Below are positions 58,765 to 64,000 of a stretch of DNA of 64,000 bases, piece by piece (the first letter of the stretch is position 1; every line of letters starts with the position of its first letter). The notes beneath the pieces are model-generated. The model saw only the letters and a program-made list of their open reading frames with translations. It was not told the origin of the DNA and did no database searches. A program made the position numbers and the translations under genes. The DNA lies in contig JABXHW010000014.1 of NCBI GenBank assembly GCA_013373425.1, positions 62,001-126,000 of the forward strand, written 5' to 3'. The DNA is from Flavobacteriia bacterium (GTDB lineage Bacteria; Bacteroidota; Bacteroidia; Flavobacteriales; Schleiferiaceae).

Positions 58765-60198
58765 ATGGGAAGAAGAGGTAAAAAACCTATTGTATTAGAG
58801 AATGTCCTGGTTCGCGATGCGGGCGCTAAAGGCAAAGGAGTTGGAAAGACAGAAGACGGTCGAGTTGTATTTATCCAAGGCGTAGTTCCTGGAGATGAAG
58901 TCGATGTGAGAGTCTTCAAGAAGAAGCGCTCTTACATGGAGGGCAAAGCCACTCAATTCCACAAGTATTCAGAGGATAGAATCGAACCAGAATGTGAGCA
59001 TTTCGGACTCTGTGGAGGATGTAAGTGGCAGAACTGGGATTACTCCAAACAATTAGAATACAAGCAAAAAGAGGTAGCTAATAACCTTGCACGCTTAGGC
59101 CATGTGGAGGTAGAAGAATATCTCGACATACTCGGATGCGATACTCCGTATTTCTATCGAAATAAAATGGAGTTCTCCTTCTCTAATAAGCGCTGGATGA
59201 CGCAAGAAGAAGTAGAATCCGGAGTAGAAATCAATAAACCAAATGCACTGGGTTTCCACATTCCAGGGATGTGGGATAAGGTGTTGGACATTACTCATTG
59301 TCATCTTCAACCCGACCCGAGCAATGCGATCCGCAATTTCGTTCGTGAATATGCCTTGTCGAACAACCTTCCGTTCTTCGATTTGAGAAATCAGGAAGGG
59401 CTACTCAGAACACTAATGATTCGCACTGCATTGAGCGGTGAGGTAATGGTGCTCATTCAGTTCTATCGCGATGACCGCGAAGACATTGAAGGATTGCTCA
59501 CTGCCCTTCAAGAAAAATTCCCAGAGATTACTTCCCTTCAGTTTACGATTAACTCGAAGGGTAACGATAGCATTTACGACTGTGACATCGAGCTTCACTC
59601 TGGCCGTGATCACATCTTTGAAGAGATGCCTGCCTACTACAAGCCCGACACGAAGTTGAAGTTTAAGGTAGGGCCGAAATCGTTCTATCAAACCAATCCA
59701 AAGCAGGCGCATGCGCTCTATGTTCAGGCATTAGAGTTTGCAGATTTGAACGGCGACGAGCTCGTTTATGACCTCTACACAGGTACTGGAACTATCGCTT
59801 GCTTCTTGGCTCAAAAAGCAGGTCGTGTGGTAGGAATTGAGAGTGTCCCAGAAGCTATTGAAGATGCACACTTCAATGCAGAGCTCAATGGCTTGGACAA
59901 CACCGAGTTCATTGTAGGCGACATGAAGGACGCGCTTACTGCAGAATTCGTTGCCGAGCACGGCATGCCGGATGTGGTCGTTACCGATCCACCGAGAGAT
60001 GGTATGCACGCAAAAGTGGTAGAGCAATTGTTGAATATGGCTCCAAAGCGCATCGTGTATGTGAGTTGCAATAGTGCCACTCAAGCCCGAGATTTGGGAT
60101 TGTTGCAAGAGAAGTACACCGTGAAAAAATCACGTGCAGTGGACATGTTCCCGCAGACGCATCACATCGAAAATGTAACTGTACTCGAATTGAAATGA
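58765..60198 (+). CDS. rlmD: 23S rRNA (uracil-1939-C5)-methyltransferase
   Basis: 477 residues. N-terminal TRAM domain (LVRDAGAKGKGVGKTEDGRVVFIQGVVPGDEVDVRV), iron-sulfur cysteines in CEHFGLCGGC near residue 75 with a fourth in HCHLQP, the SAM motif VYDLYTGTGTIACFLA near residue 335, and the catalytic DPPRDGMH plus VSCNSAT near residues 410-430. It methylates a conserved uridine of 23S rRNA. The stop overlaps the next ATG by 4 nt. Confidence 0.92.
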   Translation: MGRRGKKPIVLENVLVRDAGAKGKGVGKTEDGRVVFIQGVVPGDEVDVRVFKKKRSYMEGKATQFHKYSEDRIEPECEHFGLCGGCKWQNWDYSKQLEYKQKEVANNLARLGHVEVEEYLDILGCDTPYFYRNKMEFSFSNKRWMTQEEVESGVEINKPNALGFHIPGMWDKVLDITHCHLQPDPSNAIRNFVREYALSNNLPFFDLRNQEGLLRTLMIRTALSGEVMVLIQFYRDDREDIEGLLTALQEKFPEITSLQFTINSKGNDSIYDCDIELHSGRDHIFEEMPAYYKPDTKLKFKVGPKSFYQTNPKQAHALYVQALEFADLNGDELVYDLYTGTGTIACFLAQKAGRVVGIESVPEAIEDAHFNAELNGLDNTEFIVGDMKDALTAEFVAEHGMPDVVVTDPPRDGMHAKVVEQLLNMAPKRIVYVSCNSATQARDLGLLQEKYTVKKSRAVDMFPQTHHIENVTVLELK

Positions 60199-60782
60199 GC
60201 GATACGCTAGACGCACAATACTGGGAGAAGCGATATGTTGAAGAAACATGGGGTTGGGATATTGGCCATGCCTCTCCCGCCCTTACGGATTATGCGTCTC
60301 TCTATCCAACCGATGCTCGAATTCTCATTCCAGGCTGCGGTCATGCTTACGAAGCAGAGTGGCTATGGAAGAATGGATATAAGAATATCACACTGATTGA
60401 TGTGAGTGAAACCGCAAAAGAGAACTTCCTTAATAGAATTCCTGATTTTCCAGCGGAGCAGTTTCTCGTTACCGATTTCTTCAAGCATGAAGGCGAGTAC
60501 GATTTGATTCTAGAACAGACCTTCTACTGTGCTCTTCCACCAGAATTGCGAGATCAGTATGTCGATCAGATGAAATCTCTGCTTACCCATGAAGGGAGAT
60601 TGGCAGGTGTGTTATTCACCTTTCCGCTCACTGAAAAGGGACCTCCATTCGGGGGAAGTCAAGAAGAATATGAAGAGCGATTTGGGAAGCAGTTTGATAT
60701 TGTGAAGTTGGCCTTGTGCTACAACAGCATTCCACCTCGTGCTGGAAATGAGGTCTTTTTCGAAGTCAAAAAGCCCGACTAA
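60195..60782 (+). CDS. TPMT-family SAM-dependent methyltransferase
   Basis: 195 residues. YWEKRYVEETWGWDIGHASPAL near the start, motif I ILIPGCGHAYEAEWLWKNGY, DVSETAKENF, and EQTFYCALPPELRDQYVDQM with FPLTEKGPPFGGSQEEY are characteristic of the thiopurine methyltransferase family. Bacterial members methylate thiols, selenide, halides or tellurite; the substrate here is not known. Coupled to rlmD by an ATGA overlap, with no metabolic link apparent. Confidence 0.88.
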   Translation: MSDTLDAQYWEKRYVEETWGWDIGHASPALTDYASLYPTDARILIPGCGHAYEAEWLWKNGYKNITLIDVSETAKENFLNRIPDFPAEQFLVTDFFKHEGEYDLILEQTFYCALPPELRDQYVDQMKSLLTHEGRLAGVLFTFPLTEKGPPFGGSQEEYEERFGKQFDIVKLALCYNSIPPRAGNEVFFEVKKPD

Positions 60783-60818
60783 AACTCTATCTTTCCACCT
60801 CAATTCTAATCTACTGTG

Positions 60819-61319
60819 ATGGCTAATCGTACCACTGTTTTAGATCCTGAAACTGCAAAACGTAAAATTGAGCGTATTGCTTGGGAGATTTACGAGCGTC
60901 ATATCGACGAAAGTGAACTCTACGTGATAGGAATTGCAGAAAGCGGATTTAAGTTAGCTCAGCGCATCCTTGACAACATCACACGCATCTCTCCACTCAA
61001 GTGTGAATTGCTCAAACTCGAAGTAGACAAGAAAGATCCAGCGGCGGATATCATCATGGACGCCAATGGAGTTGAACTCGACGGAAAGTCAGTTGTGATT
61101 GTAGACGACGTGTTGAACAGCGGGTCTACTCTGATATATGCCGTTAAGTATATTCTCGATTGGAAAGTAAAGCGCTGTATGACCGCCGTACTGGTAGACC
61201 GCAGCCATAAGCGCTTCCCAATTAAAGCAGACGTCAAAGGGGTGTCACTGTCCACTTCCCTTCAAGAACACGTTCAAGTTGAATTTGAAGGTGAATCAGC
61301 AACTGCGTATTTGAGTTGA
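60819..61319 (+). CDS. Phosphoribosyltransferase family protein (PyrR/type I)
   Basis: About 166 residues from ATG 60819 (an in-frame GTG lies directly before it). The PRPP-binding signature is SVVIVDDVLNSGSTLIYAVKYI near residue 95, with a flexible loop region upstream and a C-terminal hood (PIKADVKGVSLSTSLQEHVQVEFEG). It transfers a phosphoribosyl group or acts as a PyrR-type regulator; the substrate is not clear. A TATCTTTC box (60788-60795) is a weak promoter candidate. Confidence 0.85.
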   Translation: MANRTTVLDPETAKRKIERIAWEIYERHIDESELYVIGIAESGFKLAQRILDNITRISPLKCELLKLEVDKKDPAADIIMDANGVELDGKSVVIVDDVLNSGSTLIYAVKYILDWKVKRCMTAVLVDRSHKRFPIKADVKGVSLSTSLQEHVQVEFEGESATAYLS

Positions 61320-61330
61320 TTTAGGCTGAA

Positions 61331-61906
61331 CTAGCCGCGCTCCCAGCGAACTTTATCTGTGTAAGGAGAAATACGTCGACCTTCTGGCCATTCGCCTGCG
61401 TAATCCCCTACGTAGAAGAATCCCATCGCAGAGTCCTCTTCTCCATCCCAGCCCAATGCCTCGGACAAGCGTTTATCGTAGCCGATAGCTCCTGTGCTCC
61501 AGTACGCACCTAGACCTTTCGCAGATGCTAAAATCCACATGTTTTGTACTGCAGCTGCAACAGCTTGCGCTTCTTCAATAGCTGGAATCTTCGGATTCAC
61601 TCCTCGCTTCATGCCAATGGCGATAACGTGCGAGCTGCGCTCGATGCGCGCACGGAGCTTCGAGTAACGAACATCATTTTCTCCGTGATCCTCTACATCC
61701 AATTTGTAGAGTAAATCGATAAGTGATTCTTTTCCATCCTCGGTAAACACTACGAAACGCCATGGCTCAGTGTATCCATGAGTCGGTGCCCAGTTGGCAG
61801 CGTCAAGGAGCTCTCGAATCACTTGATCATCTAATGTCGCCCCCGTATACTTATCCGGCTTAATCGTTCTTCTTTGAGCGATGATATCGTTTATTGATTT
61901 TTCCAT
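61331..61906 (-). CDS. Nitroreductase family protein
   Basis: 191 residues. IIAQRRTIKPDKYTG holds the FMN-contacting Arg residues; AANWAPTHGYTEPWRFVVF, EEAQAVAAAVQNMWILASAKGLGAYWSTGAI and AMGFFYVGDYAGEWP complete the family profile. FMN-dependent NAD(P)H oxidoreductase, cytoplasmic; natural substrate unknown. It starts inside the 3' end of aroK (16-nt overlap), so it is expressed with shikimate kinase. Confidence 0.92.
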   Translation of the reverse strand: MEKSINDIIAQRRTIKPDKYTGATLDDQVIRELLDAANWAPTHGYTEPWRFVVFTEDGKESLIDLLYKLDVEDHGENDVRYSKLRARIERSSHVIAIGMKRGVNPKIPAIEEAQAVAAAVQNMWILASAKGLGAYWSTGAIGYDKRLSEALGWDGEEDSAMGFFYVGDYAGEWPEGRRISPYTDKVRWERG

Positions 61907-62406
61907 GCGTTCACAATGTCATTAATAATGTCTAGCTCCGACATCCCATTGCAGAATACAATGTGGTCCGCCTTCTCGTAAAAGGGACGTCGATCGAAAA
62001 CGTGCTTCGCGATGTACTCGGGCAAGTCGTCATCCGAAACGCCATCGAATAAAGGGCGAGACTCCCGTTCTACACGCACACGTTCTAAAAGCGTTGAAAT
62101 CGACCATTGAAGATAGACGACCACGCTGTCTTTCAGCATTTCGTCCATATTATCGTAGTAGCAAGGCGTACCTCCACCAGCAGCAATTACCTGGTCCTTG
62201 CCTTTGAGTACCTCGAGCAAAGCCTTGCGTTCTGCTTTTCGGAAATACAGTTCACCCTTGTTGCGGATAAGATTGGAGACGCTATCCCCTTCTTGATTTG
62301 CGATGTGCTCATCCAAATCGACGAAAGTGGAACCTTCTCTTGAGGCAATACGTCGACCTAAGGTGGTCTTGCCCGACGTCATATAGCCGATTAAAACTAA
62401 ATTCAT
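61891..62406 (-). CDS. aroK: Shikimate kinase
   Basis: 171 residues. Walker A GYMTSGKTTLGRRIA, the shikimate-binding FVDLDEHI, GELYFRKAERKAL and the GGGTPCYYDN segment, plus the lid Arg in RESRPLFDG. It phosphorylates shikimate with ATP. It begins 4 nt after a perfect -7 box on the minus strand and overlaps the nitroreductase gene downstream. With aroE, a second shikimate pathway gene in the window, but not linked to it. Confidence 0.93.
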   Translation of the reverse strand: MNLVLIGYMTSGKTTLGRRIASREGSTFVDLDEHIANQEGDSVSNLIRNKGELYFRKAERKALLEVLKGKDQVIAAGGGTPCYYDNMDEMLKDSVVVYLQWSISTLLERVRVERESRPLFDGVSDDDLPEYIAKHVFDRRPFYEKADHIVFCNGMSELDIINDIVNAWKNQ

Positions 62407-62410
62407 AAAG

Positions 62411-62418
62411 CAAAGTTA
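62411..62418 (-). promoter_or_regulatory. -7 box (TAACTTTG) 4 nt before aroK
   Basis: Perfect TAnnTTTG with leaderless-type spacing. No TTG at the normal distance on the minus strand. Confidence 0.45.
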
Positions 62419-62501
62419 AGCAGGCTCATCAAGGCTTGAAGCATTTTCTTATTGATTTTTAGAGGCTTGGAAATTCTTCTAAAATTTTATGTGCAAAGTG
62501 G

Positions 62502-62533
62502 TTTGGTAGTAAAACAGAAGCCCCTATATTTGC
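62502..62533 (+). promoter_or_regulatory. Promoter of the tRNA-Lys gene
   Basis: TTTG (62502-62505), 20-nt spacer, perfect TATATTTG (62526-62533), about 32 nt before the mature tRNA. This is the clearest -33/-7 pair in the window. Confidence 0.75.
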
Positions 62534-62565
62534 ACCCGCTTTGGAACAGTAGTTCACAAGCAAAG

Positions 62566-62637
62566 ACTCGGTAGCTCAGTTGGTAGAGCAGCACACTTTT
62601 AATGTGCGGGTCCAGGGTTCGAGCCCCTGCCGGGTCA
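62566..62637 (+). tRNA. tRNA-Lys (anticodon TTT)
   Basis: Complete cloverleaf: acceptor GACTCGG/CCGGGTC, D stem GCTC/GAGC, anticodon stem GCACA/TGTGC with loop CTTTTAA (anticodon TTT), T arm CAGGG-TTCGAGC-CCCTG, discriminator A. No CCA is encoded. Confidence 0.97.
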
Positions 62638-62643
62638 CTAGAA

Positions 62644-62677
62644 AACGGAGGAGTGGTGTTCTGCTACTCCGTTTTTT
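62644..62677 (+). terminator. Terminator behind tRNA-Lys
   Basis: ACGGAGGAG and CTACTCCGT pair with one mismatch around a 10-11 nt loop, followed by TTTTTT. Confidence 0.75.
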
Positions 62678-62697
62678 CTTTTCACAGAACACGTTTA

Positions 62698-62781
62698 GCC
62701 CAGGTGGTGAAATTGGTAGACACGCCATCTTGAGGGGGTGGTGATCACTTGATCGTGCTGGTTCGAATCCAGTCCTGGGCA
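62698..62781 (+). tRNA. tRNA-Leu (anticodon GAG)
   Basis: Class II tRNA of 84 nt: acceptor GCCCAGG/CCTGGGC, anticodon stem CCATC/GGTGG with loop TTGAGGG (anticodon GAG), long variable arm containing TGATC-ACTT-GATCG, T arm CTGG-TTCGAAT-CCAG, discriminator A. No encoded CCA. Confidence 0.95.
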
Positions 62782-62789
62782 CTCAATCA

Positions 62790-62812
62790 ATCCCGCAGTC
62801 GCGGGATTTTTT
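62790..62812 (+). terminator. Terminator behind tRNA-Leu
   Basis: ATCCCGC-AGTC-GCGGGAT hairpin followed by Ts; also A-rich on the other side, though less suited to stop the convergent T9SS gene. Confidence 0.8.
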
Positions 62813-62824
62813 GTTTCAAGCCCC

Positions 62825-64000
62825 TTACAGCACTATCACTTTCTCGACCAACGGAGCTTTTCCCAAGCGGTTCCAACGAAGGAAGTAGACTCCCGGTACA
62901 CTAGGTTTAACAATGCGTGTTGAGGCGTTGCTCACCTCAGCAGATTGAACTACAACTCCAGCACTGTTGATTACCTCGAACGTACCTTCATTTCTCATCT
63001 GACCTATTCCAATCTCCCAGTAGTTTCCACCATCGAGAACATGTAAGCTTCGAGCTTCGAATTCTGGAAGGTTTATGCCGGAAGTACTCGCGTGAATCCA
63101 GAGCGTGCGCTGATCGTCTTCATTCATCAAGCTAAACACGTAGGGTGCATCCGCCAAGTGATGATTGATTTGAGCTACTGAATCAACGAGCCATACATCT
63201 CCCCATTGATCGAAAGCATCCCGTTGATAATCGAAAGTGAATGCTCCAGTAACTGACCCCGACTCTACCTGGACTGGGAATACCTGTGTCGCTCCTCTAT
63301 TCAACTGAATGGACTGAATGGATTGGTGTCCATTGGCGGTGGTCATCCATAAGCTAGGCACAGCAGCGTCCATTGACTTGATATCAAATGCTTCTCTGCC
63401 AACATCCCACTGATTAGTTGCTTGCGGGTCCAAAATCATCACCGCTTGATCCATGGAGCTATCAGGTGCCCAAACCGACATTCGCAACTGCGGCAAATTC
63501 GATTTTCCATATTCGTGCAATCCAGCAGTCATGCGTTCTGTAAAGCGATGTGCATTTCGAAGTGAGAACGTGTTAGAAGTTCCATCTGCTGGAGACATCT
63601 TCACCCAAAAGGATTGAAAGGGTCGAATGAATACAGTGCTGGTTACGGTTGTACTATCGAATCCAAGACCATTGTCGAATTGAGAAGTAGTTCCGTCTGC
63701 TAGAATCGCTAGATACTGACTGCTCCTTGCATCCCAGACGTGTATCGCTTTGTACGCAAGCGGAAACTCTGTTCCATTCTGATCCGTTTGCGTTCCATCG
63801 CCATCGTAATCATTGATGAGCTTCTGAACGCTCAACGCTCCAGGATATGGATTCGCAATCAAATTCCAGCCTTGATGCTCTTCAACTTGAGTTTCACCCG
63901 GCGCATAGTAATTGTAAATGGTCGAATTCACTTGTCCACCATTAAACGCACCCGAAAAATCAACCTCATTGGACGATAGCATTGGGAAGTTGGTATTCTC
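62825..64000 (-). CDS. T9SS cargo protein, C-terminal part (5' end outside window)
   Basis: The frame is open to the right edge; 391 codons plus the stop are visible. The visible part is beta-rich (GWNLIANPYPGALSVQKLINDY, FIRPFQSFWVKMSPADGTSNTF, a hallmark of long Bacteroidota surface proteins) and ends in a diverged type A T9SS domain (NYWEIGIGQMRNEGTFEVINSAGVVVQ ... VPGVYFLRWNRLGKAPLVEKVIVL). Secreted or surface-bound, role unknown. Convergent with the tRNA genes. Confidence 0.82.
   Translation of the reverse strand, partial: ENTNFPMLSSNEVDFSGAFNGGQVNSTIYNYYAPGETQVEEHQGWNLIANPYPGALSVQKLINDYDGDGTQTDQNGTEFPLAYKAIHVWDARSSQYLAILADGTTSQFDNGLGFDSTTVTSTVFIRPFQSFWVKMSPADGTSNTFSLRNAHRFTERMTAGLHEYGKSNLPQLRMSVWAPDSSMDQAVMILDPQATNQWDVGREAFDIKSMDAAVPSLWMTTANGHQSIQSIQLNRGATQVFPVQVESGSVTGAFTFDYQRDAFDQWGDVWLVDSVAQINHHLADAPYVFSLMNEDDQRTLWIHASTSGINLPEFEARSLHVLDGGNYWEIGIGQMRNEGTFEVINSAGVVVQSAEVSNASTRIVKPSVPGVYFLRWNRLGKAPLVEKVIVL

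Noticed and set aside
59731-60108. 125-codon minus-strand frame opposite rlmD
   Set aside because: Covers the catalytic region of rlmD, which is conserved on the plus strand.
1-64000. Insertion sequences, prophage or integrative elements
   Set aside because: No transposase, integrase, phage structural or relaxase motif in any frame, and the two tRNA genes have no flanking direct repeats that suggest an attachment site.

Overview
The window is a chromosomal segment of a Bacteroidota bacterium, most likely a marine-type member of the Flavobacteriales. The evidence is five type IX secretion (T9SS) cargo proteins with C-terminal sorting domains, a GldI-type gliding lipoprotein, bacillithiol synthesis (BshC), a TonB-dependent receptor with a carboxypeptidase-like N-terminus, several families typical of the phylum (DUF4294, DUF4159, DUF349, TIGR03643), -7 promoter boxes of the form TAnnTTTG, and an almost complete absence of Shine-Dalgarno sequences. 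No insertion sequence, prophage, integrase or CRISPR array was seen. Coding density is high and most genes lie in short operons joined by 1-16 nt overlaps.

Layout. 1-2.9 kb: the 3' end of a hybrid histidine kinase is translationally coupled to a subclass B1 metallo-beta-lactamase and two methyltransferases. 2.9-7.5 kb (minus): accC, DUF4294, then bshC and a TauE/SafE permease. 7.5-12.7 kb: a 1733-residue modular T9SS cargo protein. 12.9-15.8 kb: DUF4159, an AI-2E family permease and a THUMP-like methyltransferase. 15.9-19.2 kb: a type B T9SS cargo protein, followed by a beta-carbonic anhydrase. 19.8-26.1 kb (minus): tex, glmM and two adjacent class V PLP enzymes. 26.2-35.9 kb: a TPR protein, a DUF368 lipid-carrier translocase, aroE, small membrane proteins, DUF349 and uvrB. 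35.9-39.5 kb: a patch of unrecognised small genes including one frameshifted gene. 39.9-42.2 kb: a T9SS cargo protein and a barrel-like protein. 42.6-48.7 kb (minus): a long unit with a coiled-coil gene, zapA, a 6S-type RNA, rny, nrnA, gldI and two cyclophilin-FKBP fusions, closed by a hairpin terminator. 48.8-53.9 kb: an M23 peptidase, a small CarboxypepD-like protein, a TonB receptor and a small conserved protein. 54-61.9 kb: a thioredoxin-like protein, rocD, a TIGR03643 protein, a subtilisin-type T9SS cargo protein, rlmD, a TPMT-like methyltransferase, a phosphoribosyltransferase and a nitroreductase. 61.9-64 kb: aroK, tRNA-Lys, tRNA-Leu and the 3' end of another T9SS cargo gene.

The most unusual feature lies between the genes. 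Almost every large intergenic gap carries one or more blocks of degenerate tandem repeats with a period of exactly 7 or 8 bp. The blocks belong to several distinct word families, and four of these families recur at separate loci, one of them on both strands. A second recurring pattern is a TAnnTTTG promoter box placed only 4-7 nt before the start codon of at least six genes, which predicts leaderless or near-leaderless mRNAs. Functions are inferred from sequence motifs remembered for each family; no database search was run.
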